Shown in pieces: positions 1 through 6,496 of a DNA stretch of 8,525 nucleotides. The notes below the pieces were generated by a model. That model searched no databases and was not told where the DNA came from. It saw only the letters and a list, made by a program, of their open reading frames with translations. This DNA is from Saprospiraceae bacterium (GTDB lineage Bacteria; Bacteroidota; Bacteroidia; Chitinophagales; Saprospiraceae). Position 1 is the stretch's first letter; each line of letters starts with the position of its first letter. The stretch spans positions 1-8,525 of the forward strand of contig JALVCY010000529.1 in assembly GCA_027009605.1 (NCBI GenBank), in the 5' to 3' direction. The translations under genes and the position numbers were made by a program.

Positions 1-38
1 CCTACGAACAAAGTGAGTTCTCAACTAAAAAGAAAAAA

Positions 39-701
39 ATGAAAGCAAAAAAAATAGCACCCTCTCTTTTGTCAGCGGATTTTGCCCATTTGGAGCGGGA
101 TATTCAAATGGTGGAAAAAGCGGGGGCGGATCTCTTGCATTTTGATGTGATGGATGGGCAATTTGTGCCGAATATAAGCATCGGGATTCCCGTTTTGAAG
201 GCGGTACGACGGGTGACGAAATTGCCTATTGATGTGCATCTGATGATTGAGACTCCGGGCTTGATGGTGGAAACTTTTGTGGATGCCGGCGCAGATAATG
301 TGACCATTCATTTTGAAGCGGAGCGGCATTTGCACCGGGTGGTACACCAAGTCAAAGCGAAAGGAGCCAAAGTGGGTGTGGCATTGAATCCGCATACTTC
401 CTTGTCTGTTTTGGATGAAATTCTGCCGGACTTGGATTTGATTTTGGTGATGTCGGTTAATCCCGGTTTTGGGGGGCAGTCGTTCATCCCTAATACATTG
501 GAGAAGTTGAGTCGCTTGCACAAAATACTGGAAGAGCGCCAATTGACACATATTGAGATAGAAGTCGATGGCGGGGTGAAGATGGATAATATCAAGGCGA
601 TTGCTGATGCGGGAGCGGATATTTTGGTGTCCGGTTCGGGTATATTTAAGGCGGCGGATCCTGCGGGGATGATTGGGCGGATGAAGGAGGTGATTGGGTG
701 A
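39..701 (+). CDS. rpe: Ribulose-phosphate 3-epimerase
   Basis: Cytosolic enzyme that interconverts D-ribulose 5-phosphate and D-xylulose 5-phosphate in the pentose phosphate pathway. The 220-residue product is the normal full length for this TIM-barrel family. It opens with the family signature IAPSLLSADF (residues 6-15). The metal and catalytic residues are visible: H34 and D36 in HFDVMDG, H67 and M69 in DVHLM, and D177 in EVDGG. The phosphate-binding loops are also present: NPGFGGQ (141-147), GG at 178-179, and SGSGIF (198-203). The ATG at 39 follows an A-rich stretch without a Shine-Dalgarno motif, as is usual in Bacteroidota, and the family signature begins right after it, so this start is well supported. 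A run of eight T follows the TGA stop directly, but I see no hairpin before it. The gene stands alone; the next 970 bp are repeats. Identification is secure. Confidence 0.97.
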   Translation: MKAKKIAPSLLSADFAHLERDIQMVEKAGADLLHFDVMDGQFVPNISIGIPVLKAVRRVTKLPIDVHLMIETPGLMVETFVDAGADNVTIHFEAERHLHRVVHQVKAKGAKVGVALNPHTSLSVLDEILPDLDLILVMSVNPGFGGQSFIPNTLEKLSRLHKILEERQLTHIEIEVDGGVKMDNIKAIADAGADILVSGSGIFKAADPAGMIGRMKEVIG

Positions 702-720
702 TTTTTTTTGAGTTGAGAGA

Positions 721-924
721 GTTGATTCGCTTTGCTAGTTGATTCGCTCGCAGGCTTCGCTAGTTGAAAGATTTGGGTTTTTGTTTGGGATTTTACTCAT
801 CATTGGATATTTGGAATTCTGTTTGGGTTTTTAGTTGAAGAAGTTGATTCGCTCGCAAGCTTCGCTAGTTGATTCGCTTCGCTAGTTGAGAGATTTGGGT
901 TTTTGTTTGGGATTTTACTTCATT
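721..924 (+). repeat. Two-copy imperfect direct repeat with GTTGATTCGCT modules
   Basis: Two copies lie about 122 bp apart. Each begins with modules of GTTGATTCGCT, which occurs at 721, 738, 843 and 868. These modules alternate with GC-containing pieces such as GCTCGCAAGCTTCGCTA. Each copy then runs into an AT-rich tail that matches exactly for 29 bp (769-797 and 891-919, beginning AGATTTGGG). A weaker piece of the same tail lies at 817-840. There is no coding potential. The role is unknown; it may be a lineage-specific intergenic repeat. Confidence 0.75.
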
Positions 925-1000
925 ATATGATATTTGAGATTTTGTAATTGATATAGTTGTAAGGTTTTTTGGCCGCCTACCTGTTAAACCGCTATACCGT

Positions 1001-1076
1001 TCATTGCCTTCGGCGTTCAATTTGTGCTTCGCACGTTCAATTTGCCCTTCGGGCGTTCAAGTGCCTTCGGCGTTCA
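1001..1076 (+). repeat. 20-bp tandem units, each a TTC-loop mini-hairpin plus GTTCAA
   Basis: Four successive units carry short perfect palindromes around a TTC loop, each followed by GTTCAA: GCCTTCGGC (1006-1014), GTGCTTCGCAC (1024-1034), GCCCTTCGGGC (1044-1054) and GCCTTCGGC again (1063-1071). The first three are spaced exactly 20 bp apart, the last 19. The stems differ from unit to unit, but both arms change together so pairing is kept. The last unit doubles as the start of the 119-bp tandem array. The compensatory change is seen in the sequence; any structural role in DNA or RNA is inference. Confidence 0.75.
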
Positions 1077-1554
1077 AGGGGGACGCTCTCTTGGCTGCCT
1101 AGTCGTTAAGTTCAAGTAGCAAGATTCCTTTCCTGCCTTCCCGTTATACCGTTATACCGTTACACCGCTATACCGTTATTTGCCTTCGGCGTTCAAGGGG
1201 GACGCTCTCTTGGCTGCCTAGTCGTTAAGTTCAAGTAGCAAGATTCCTTTCCTGCCTTCCCGTTATACCGTTATACCGTTACACCGCTATACCGTTATTT
1301 GCCTTTGGCGTTCAAGGGGGACGCTCTCTTGGCTGCCTAGTCGTTAAGTTCAAGTAGCAAGATTCCTTTCCTGCCTTCCCGTTATACCGTTATACCGTTA
1401 TACCGTTATTTTCCTTCGGCGTTCAAGGGGGACGCTCTCTTGGCTGCCCAGTCGTTTAGTTCAAGTAGCAAGATCTCTTTCCTGCCTTCCCGTTATACCG
1501 TTACACCGTTATACCGTTATACCGTTACACCGTATATACCGTTATACCGTTATT
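1063..1554 (+). repeat. Tandem array of four ~119-bp units
   Basis: Four head-to-tail units begin at 1063, 1182, 1301 and 1412, with lengths 119, 119, 111 and about 143 bp. Units 1 and 2 are identical by eye. Unit 3 differs by one base in the mini-hairpin loop (GCCTTTGGC) and lacks one octamer. Unit 4 has several substitutions and an expanded octamer tract. Each unit contains a TTC mini-hairpin, GTTCAAGGGGGACGCTCTC, a TTGGCTGCC(T/C)AGTCGTT block, and then the CCGTTATA octamers. No reading frame spans the array. Near identity of neighbouring units suggests recent tandem duplication. The function is unknown, and the array does not have the repeat-spacer design of CRISPR. Confidence 0.9.
1490..1554 (+). 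repeat. Octamer minisatellite CCGTTATA
   Basis: Eight consecutive copies of CCGTTATA or its variant CCGTTACA start at 1490, 1498, 1506, 1514, 1522, 1530 (a 9-bp variant), 1539 and 1547. Shorter tracts of four or five octamers end the three preceding 119-bp units (for example 1140-1180). A lone piece (ACCGCTATACCGTT) lies at about 988-1001, ahead of the array. Copy number differs between units, as expected for slippage. The 8-bp period argues against coding. Confidence 0.85.
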
Positions 1555-1576
1555 TACAGTTAAAGAATGTTAAAAA

Positions 1577-1608
1577 TTTGGTGGCTAGTGGGCTATTGGC
1601 TACCTTGG
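1577..1608 (+). promoter_or_regulatory. Candidate Bacteroidota-type promoter
   Basis: A -33-like TTTG (1577-1580) is separated by 20 bp from TACCTTGG (1601-1608), which has one mismatch to the TAnnTTTG -7 box. This would start transcription near 1615, about 55 bases before the ATG at 1670. The spacer overlaps four short GGCTA repeats (1583, 1591, 1598, 1607). It is a motif match only. Confidence 0.4.
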
Positions 1609-1669
1609 CTAGAAATTAGGGCAAATGACCTTATGACCAATTCGTATTAATTCACTTAAAGAAAGCATT

Positions 1670-2437
1670 ATGTTGTATAAAAGTCTAATTGTGTTTTTGC
1701 TATTTATGCAAATTCAAACTATCGTATGGGGGCAATCTGAAAGAAAAGCATCTATTGGTTTAAATGTTTTTGCCAACTCAACGTCTGCACCAAAAATGAT
1801 TCCTGACTACGAGCTGAGCCCCAAATACCAATTTACCGGGGGGCGAGCCCCGGGATTTGAAGCCCAGCTTTTTATAGGCTATCAAGTTATTCCTAGATTA
1901 GAAATGCGGGCAGGCTTTGTTTTGGGGGTTCAGGCACAAGCATTTAACATTTATATTGACACATCATTTTTGACCCTTTTTTCCGAGCCTTTTGACGATT
2001 ATTACCTTGAGTTTGACAATGCCTACTGGGGTTGGTTTGCGAAAGCTAGATACACAATGTGGCAAAATCAGACAAATGCTATTGGAGCGACAGCCGGATT
2101 AAGGGCTATTTATTTTGGTCGTTATGAGAGCTCTTTTTCATTATCGGCAAGTACTAGCGGATCGATTAGTCGTACTGTTTACAGTGTAAAAGCATTCTAT
2201 AACCCCGCAAATAAAACAACTTATGCCCCGGAATTTGGGGTATTCTATTCCAGAAAATTAAATAACCGTTTCAAAATCGGGATGCAGCTGGAAACTTCCT
2301 TTTCTAAAACATTGATTATGGCTTCCGAAAGCAGTTACACAATCCATGGTAATAGCACTCAACTTCATGGCCAGATGACGAGAAGCTATCAACAAATTGG
2401 TGTGGGCTTTGATTTGGTTTATTTGTTTGAGCCGTGA
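1670..2437 (+). CDS. Secreted probable outer-membrane beta-barrel protein, function unknown
   Basis: The 255-residue protein starts with a clear Sec signal peptide (residues 1-22: MLYK, then a hydrophobic stretch, ending VWGQ). The mature part has many short stretches of alternating hydrophobic and polar residues rich in Tyr and Phe (for example YYLEFDNAYWGWFAKARYTM at about 110-130), turns rich in Gly, Asn and Ser, and a barrel-like last strand (IGVGFDLVYLFEP). This pattern fits a small outer-membrane barrel of about eight strands, common in Bacteroidota. I do not recognise a named family. It has its own candidate promoter and no close neighbour on its strand, so it is probably monocistronic. 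The start is favoured because the signal peptide begins exactly there. A GC-rich potential hairpin lies inside the gene at 1836-1853. A periplasmic beta-rich protein is an alternative. Confidence 0.8.
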   Translation: MLYKSLIVFLLFMQIQTIVWGQSERKASIGLNVFANSTSAPKMIPDYELSPKYQFTGGRAPGFEAQLFIGYQVIPRLEMRAGFVLGVQAQAFNIYIDTSFLTLFSEPFDDYYLEFDNAYWGWFAKARYTMWQNQTNAIGATAGLRAIYFGRYESSFSLSASTSGSISRTVYSVKAFYNPANKTTYAPEFGVFYSRKLNNRFKIGMQLETSFSKTLIMASESSYTIHGNSTQLHGQMTRSYQQIGVGFDLVYLFEP

Positions 2438-2562
2438 GTTTGCTCTTGGCTTCACCAAATTTATAACCCCCAAAATCTATTTTTCTCTAAATTTAGGAGT
2501 CATCATAATGCATGCTATACCGACATAGCCTGCCCCGCCTCCATTTGGCTGCCTTGATTAAG

Positions 2563-2723
2563 GTAACTGTTCAGCATGAATCATTTTGGCTAAAAAAGGC
2601 TCTTTTCCCGCTATATTTTGCCTATGTTTTTAGCAATAGCTCTGCTATTCCGAAAAAAATAGGCTTCATCTAACGAAAAAATAGCTCTTTTTTATCTCAA
2701 AAGCACTCATGCTGAATAGTTAC
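2563..2723. repeat. 161-bp palindromic element (copy C), MITE/REP-like
   Basis: The ends are inverted repeats: left GTAACTGTTCAGCATGA (2563-2579) and right, read on the other strand, GTAACTATTCAGCATGA (2707-2723), matching at 16 of 17 positions. The arms continue as a weaker palindrome (both have a run of A followed by GGCTCTTTT or GAGCTATTT). They meet in a central hairpin AATAGC-TCT-GCTATT at 2635-2649, centred within one base of the element's midpoint. Length, ends and central hairpin match the elements at 6322-6485 and 6497-6660, but the arms differ in sequence. No open reading frame fits inside. I see no clear target-site duplication here. Confidence 0.8.
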
Positions 2724-2996
2724 AGACAAAATTTGAAGGCGCTTCCCCCAAAACAAGTTTATTCTCTTTTGCTTCAAATTTCGCCTTTCTCTGCGTTGCA
2801 AATTCCACCGGGACTCGCTATGCCTAGTATTTCCGGACTAACGTTGACTTTCCGGACTAAATTCAACCATAAATGGCAATTAATTGGGTCTAAGAATAGC
2901 TCTATTTTCACCTCTAGCCCCACTCCACGAAATATCAATAATAAAAAAATATATACGGAAGAGCATTGTTATTTTTTTTATTAAAAATCTCTGTCG
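2724..2996. other. Non-coding stretch before comEC with small repeats
   Basis: I find no convincing gene here. A 91-codon frame (2709-2984) opens in the right terminal repeat of the palindromic element and looks spurious. Two small structures are visible. AAATTTGAAG (2729-2738) and its complement CTTCAAATTT (2772-2781) could form a 10-bp stem with a 33-base loop. TTTCCGGACTAA occurs twice, 19 bp apart (2830-2841 and 2849-2860). The 3' end becomes strongly AT-rich (2938-2986), which may help the promoter of comEC. Confidence 0.5.
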
Positions 2997-3004
2997 TAGC
3001 TTTG
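2997..3004 (+). promoter_or_regulatory. Candidate -7 box for the comEC operon
   Basis: TAGCTTTG is an exact match to the Bacteroidota TAnnTTTG box, 22 bp before the comEC ATG, giving a very short leader. No TTG lies at the usual distance upstream; the nearest (2966-2968) is 28 bp away, and the expected position is a T tract. Weak support. Confidence 0.3.
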
Positions 3005-3026
3005 TTATTGAGAAAACTTTATTGCT

Positions 3027-5093
3027 ATGATTAACTGGAAGGCTCATCCCTTTCTACGCTTAATCCTGCCGTTGATAGCCGGGATTGTTCTAGGCGATTT
3101 CATGCGCCTTAAGCCTTCTTGGTATTTATTCATAATTCCTTTTTTATTTCTTCCTTTATTTGTCCGTTTTGTTTTTTTCAGAATGGCCTTTCGGCAACGA
3201 GCTATTTATGGGCTGGTGGTCAATCTGTTCTTTTTTATTTTGGGCTTGGTCTTGACTACTTTTTATCCCGAGATTCACCGCTCCAACCATTTTAGCCATT
3301 ATTTGGGCGAGGACAATTATCTAGTTGGCATCGTATCCAAACCACCCACTCACAAGACCCGAACCAATGCTATTCTAAATATTAAAAAGGTAAAAAGCAA
3401 CCAAATCACTGTGCCGGTCTCCGGGCATCTCTATGTTTCTTTCCCGGACAGTGCCGATATTCATTATGGTCAACTTATCGCCCTGCATACTACCCCCAAA
3501 GAATTTCATCCTGCAGCGAATCCCTATGCCTTTAGTTTTAGAGCTTGGCAATACTACCAAAATGTTCATTATCAATCCTTTATGAAGGAAGGAGAATGGG
3601 TCGTATTGGCTCATAATCAAGGCAATTATGTATTGGCTTTGGCCTATCGCTTACGCAAAAAATTCCAAACCGTATTGCGCCGAATCTTACCCGATTCACG
3701 AGACCTAGGAGTAGCGTCTGCTCTCGTGCTGGGTGTAAAAGATGATTTGTCTCCGGAAACAAAAGCTGCCTTTTCAAGTACCGGCGCCATGCATGTACTT
3801 GCGGTATCCGGCTTGCACGTGGGCATCGTTAGTGTAGGTTTGAGATACTTGATGCTGACCTTGTTGGGACGATCGAAGACTCGCCGCTGGTGGAGACTGT
3901 TGGCTCAGTTGCTAGGTGTTTGGTTCTTTGTTTTATTGACCGGAGCAGGCGCTTCGGTGATGCGTGCGGGGGTGATGTTTTCGATTGTGGAGATTGGGTT
4001 GGCTGCGGACAGACGGGCATCTATTTTTAATAGTATCGCAGCATCGGCCTTCTTGCTATTAATTTGGAATCCGTTTTTGCTGTATCAAGTGGGTTTTCAA
4101 TTATCATATTTGGCACTGACCGGAATTGTATTTTTTCATCCGTACATATACAAGTTAGTGGTTTTTGAGTCATCTATTCTTAATTTTTTATGGAATCTAG
4201 GAGCTGTTTCTATAGCAGCGCAAATCTCTACTTTCCCGCTGGGAATCTATTACTTCCATCATTTCCCCTTGTCCTTTTTTCTATCGGGTCTAGTGGTCGT
4301 ACCGATGGCAACGATTCTTTTACCTTATACCATATTTGTGTTTTTAGTTAATTTTGTGAGCCCTGCTATGGCCGATTTTTTGGGCGTAGGGCTCGCTTTT
4401 TTATTTCGTTTGAATAATGAATTCATCTTTGCGCTAAGCAGTATCGAATGGCTAAAACTCAAAGGGCTTTACTTTAGCAAATTAACCGTTTGGCTGTCTT
4501 TTTCGCTTGTTTTTAGTATTGGAATCTGGCTTGCTTCCGGTCGTAAGCGCTTGATTTTCTTGGTGTTAGGATTTTTGACACTATTATCTTTGGAGCGCAA
4601 TGTCTTGAAGTATCAAACTACTCATCAAGCAGAAATTTGCTTTTTCAAGTTGCCCAAAGTAGATGCCTTAGGCTTTATTTTTGGTCATCAGATGTATCAC
4701 TATCAGATGGATTCGCTGGCGCAAAAAAAATGGAAATATGCGACAGAAGGACTATTTAATCGCAAAAACATAGAAAAAGACATCGCCCTTACGGAAAAAG
4801 ATGGCTTAATCAATAATCAGTTAGTCAAAGTAAAAAATTGTTGGAACTTTCAAGGACGGATAATTGAAGTCGTCCCCCCTATCTTGCCTTTGTCGAAAGA
4901 CTTCCATCCTAATATTATTTATGTTGTCCAAAACTTGGACTCGACCGATTACACTCAACTCCGGGCGGACACCATTATTTTAGGCAATATGATTTCCCTA
5001 AGAAATGCGCTGGCTATCGAAAACTACTTTTCGCCGCAAGGTGTATTTGTTTACAATATCCGTCAAAATGGCGGACTGCTCGTAGAAAACTAA
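3027..5093 (+). CDS. comEC: ComEC/Rec2-family DNA uptake channel
   Basis: Polytopic inner-membrane protein that carries single-stranded DNA into the cytoplasm during natural transformation. The 688 residues are laid out as follows. Three membrane segments (about 8-24, 31-51, 59-80) lead into a periplasmic N-terminal domain of beta-rich character (about 95-190, with GIVSKPP and NPYAFSFRAWQYYQ). The competence domain starts near 227 and carries the hallmark HVLAVSGLHVG (256-266) and GASVMRAG (308-315), followed by many helices to about 528. A soluble tail of about 160 residues follows. That tail shows no HXHXDH metallo-beta-lactamase motif, which is present in long ComEC proteins such as that of Bacillus. 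It does keep an end resembling a degenerate domain (ADTIILGN, then VYNIRQNGG). The ATG places PFLRLILPLIAGIVLGD at the usual N-terminus. It is followed after 28 bp by a ComEA-like gene, so the two are probably one operon. Confidence 0.93.
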   Translation: MINWKAHPFLRLILPLIAGIVLGDFMRLKPSWYLFIIPFLFLPLFVRFVFFRMAFRQRAIYGLVVNLFFFILGLVLTTFYPEIHRSNHFSHYLGEDNYLVGIVSKPPTHKTRTNAILNIKKVKSNQITVPVSGHLYVSFPDSADIHYGQLIALHTTPKEFHPAANPYAFSFRAWQYYQNVHYQSFMKEGEWVVLAHNQGNYVLALAYRLRKKFQTVLRRILPDSRDLGVASALVLGVKDDLSPETKAAFSSTGAMHVLAVSGLHVGIVSVGLRYLMLTLLGRSKTRRWWRLLAQLLGVWFFVLLTGAGASVMRAGVMFSIVEIGLAADRRASIFNSIAASAFLLLIWNPFLLYQVGFQLSYLALTGIVFFHPYIYKLVVFESSILNFLWNLGAVSIAAQISTFPLGIYYFHHFPLSFFLSGLVVVPMATILLPYTIFVFLVNFVSPAMADFLGVGLAFLFRLNNEFIFALSSIEWLKLKGLYFSKLTVWLSFSLVFSIGIWLASGRKRLIFLVLGFLTLLSLERNVLKYQTTHQAEICFFKLPKVDALGFIFGHQMYHYQMDSLAQKKWKYATEGLFNRKNIEKDIALTEKDGLINNQLVKVKNCWNFQGRIIEVVPPILPLSKDFHPNIIYVVQNLDSTDYTQLRADTIILGNMISLRNALAIENYFSPQGVFVYNIRQNGGLLVEN

Positions 5094-5121
5094 AACCAAC
5101 CATGACCTAAAATAAAAAGCC

Positions 5122-6255
5122 ATGAAAACCCCCATTTTAATTTACAACAAGAATGAACGTTGGGGCATCCTAACCCTCGTTATGCTCAATCTCGTTTCAT
5201 TTCTTATTTCGTTTACATTTTCAAGTCCGGATTATCAGTTCGATGAGCAAAAACTCCTTGCTTTTCAAGAATCTGTGAATAGTCAACCCAGCCAAAAGAC
5301 CAGCTCTCCGATAGATTCTCTTTACACTTTTAATCCCAATACGGCTTCTTATGAATCGTTATTAGCACTGGGATTCTCGCAGCGAGTAGCCAAAAATATA
5401 ATTAAATATCGCTCAAAAGGGGGGCGTTTTTACAATGCCCAATCCGTCAGGAAAATATACGGTATGGATTCGGTTTTTTTTGAAAAAATCGCATCATTTA
5501 TTGATATTCCCCAACAGGTATTTTCTACGAAATACCCACAAAAAAGAAAGGCTAAACAGGTATCTATCCCCTTAAAATCCTTCCCGTTTGACCCAAACAC
5601 GGCAACTCAAGCTCAGCTCCTTTCCCTAGGCTTTTCAAAGCGGCTGGCTCAAAATATCATTAATTACCGAAGCAAAGGCGGTCATTTCTATAAGCCCGAA
5701 TCACTCAAAAAAATATATGGAATGACGGATGAGTTTTATGCAGCCATTTCTTCCAATATCCGAATTAAAAAACAAGGAATTTCTGCAAAGCCTAAAGGCT
5801 CATCACTAGACAAATCACCGAAATCCGATAAGCCCATCCACCAAGTTTGGCCCAAAGGAAAAAAGTTAGCCATCAACACGGCAACTGTAGAAGATTGGGA
5901 TAAGTTGCCCGGCATAGGTCGTTATTATGCGAAGAATATTGTGCGGTTGAGAGAGCGATTAGGCGGTTTTTATGCCGTCCGGCAAGTGGCTGAAGCCTAT
6001 CGCCTACCGGACTCCACTTTTCAAAAAATAGTCCCCTTTCTCCAAGTCGATCCGTCCAAAATCAAAAAATTCAATCCACAAACCGCAGATTTCAAAACCA
6101 TCAACCGCCATCCATACATCACCTACGAGCAAACCAAACAAATCATGCGAGCGCAAAAAGGAATTCACTTGAGAGCTAAAGATGATTTTTTAGTTGTCAA
6201 GATTTTTACAGAAGAAGAATTGGAACGGGTGTTGCCCTATTTTGTTTTTGAGTAA
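5122..6255 (+). CDS. Membrane-anchored protein with repeated ComEA-type helix-hairpin-helix domains
   Basis: Probable DNA-binding partner of ComEC, anchored in the inner membrane and facing the periplasm. The 377 residues have one N-terminal membrane segment (about 14-33) and a linker, then tandem units of about 60 residues. Unit 1 (70-130) has FNPNTAS, LGFSQRVAKNII, YRSKGGRF and KIYGM. Unit 2 (156-215) has FDPNTAT, LGFSKRLAQNII, YRSKGGHF and KIYGM. Unit 3 (251-310) has INTAT, the canonical hairpin LPGIG at 262-266, and LGGFY. Unit 4 (317-377) begins FNPQTADF and keeps the outline but has lost the hairpin and glycines. Basic linkers (for example 135-150, 220-250) separate the units. Classical ComEA has a single such domain with two HhH motifs, so this is a larger multi-unit relative. 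The position 28 bp after comEC supports a joint role in uptake. The hairpins in units 1 and 2 read LGFS instead of PGIG, so their DNA contact may differ. Confidence 0.88.
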   Translation: MKTPILIYNKNERWGILTLVMLNLVSFLISFTFSSPDYQFDEQKLLAFQESVNSQPSQKTSSPIDSLYTFNPNTASYESLLALGFSQRVAKNIIKYRSKGGRFYNAQSVRKIYGMDSVFFEKIASFIDIPQQVFSTKYPQKRKAKQVSIPLKSFPFDPNTATQAQLLSLGFSKRLAQNIINYRSKGGHFYKPESLKKIYGMTDEFYAAISSNIRIKKQGISAKPKGSSLDKSPKSDKPIHQVWPKGKKLAINTATVEDWDKLPGIGRYYAKNIVRLRERLGGFYAVRQVAEAYRLPDSTFQKIVPFLQVDPSKIKKFNPQTADFKTINRHPYITYEQTKQIMRAQKGIHLRAKDDFLVVKIFTEEELERVLPYFVFE

Positions 6256-6321
6256 GTAGCCACTCCTCCCTACTCTTTTGGGCGGGGCGAACGAAAGAAA
6301 GAAATAGAATATAAAAAAAAT

Positions 6322-6485
6322 GTAACTGTTTAGGTGCCCCTATTTTTAGATAGAAAATAGGCATTTTTGTGGATGTTGAAGCTACAATTTTTGAAGCGTA
6401 GCTGGGCTACGTGAGAAAATTTTAGCAAAAACAGGCGCAAAAAGGGCATTTTCTAGCAAAAATTAGCGGGTGGCTAAATAGTTAC
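6322..6485. repeat. 164-bp palindromic element (copy A)
   Basis: It starts GTAACTGTTTAGGTGCCCC and ends, read on the other strand, GTAACTATTTAGCCACCCGC. The two arms (81 and 80 bases) align along their whole length as an imperfect inverted repeat. They close on a perfect hairpin CGTAGC-TGG-GCTACG at 6397-6411, whose centre (6404) is the element's midpoint. The element is flanked on both sides by AAAAAAAT (6314-6321 and 6486-6493), a possible 8-bp target-site duplication, although such a low-complexity string could be chance. It has no coding capacity. Confidence 0.85.
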
Positions 6486-6496
6486 AAAAAAATATC

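Noticed and set aside
72..551. 159-codon minus-strand frame opposite rpe
   Set aside because: It lies entirely antisense to a well-supported rpe gene, and its product shows no domain or plausible composition.
702..709. T run right after rpe as an intrinsic terminator
   Set aside because: No stable hairpin precedes the T run; the sequence before it is the rpe coding end and does not fold into a clear stem.
1006..1071. TTC mini-hairpins as UUCG tetraloops of a structured RNA
   Set aside because: The palindromes pair fully only with a three-base TTC loop. A UUCG tetraloop reading leaves the lower stem mismatched, so I describe them only as short palindromes.
1063..1554. CRISPR array
   Set aside because: The repeats are head-to-tail units of about 119 bp with no unique spacers between them, and no cas genes are nearby.
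2709..2984. 91-codon plus-strand frame before comEC
   Set aside because: Its start codon lies within the right terminal repeat of a palindromic element, the product has no signal peptide or recognisable domain and a low-complexity Ser/Pro/Lys-rich composition, and the end runs into an AT-rich promoter-like tract. Most likely a chance frame.
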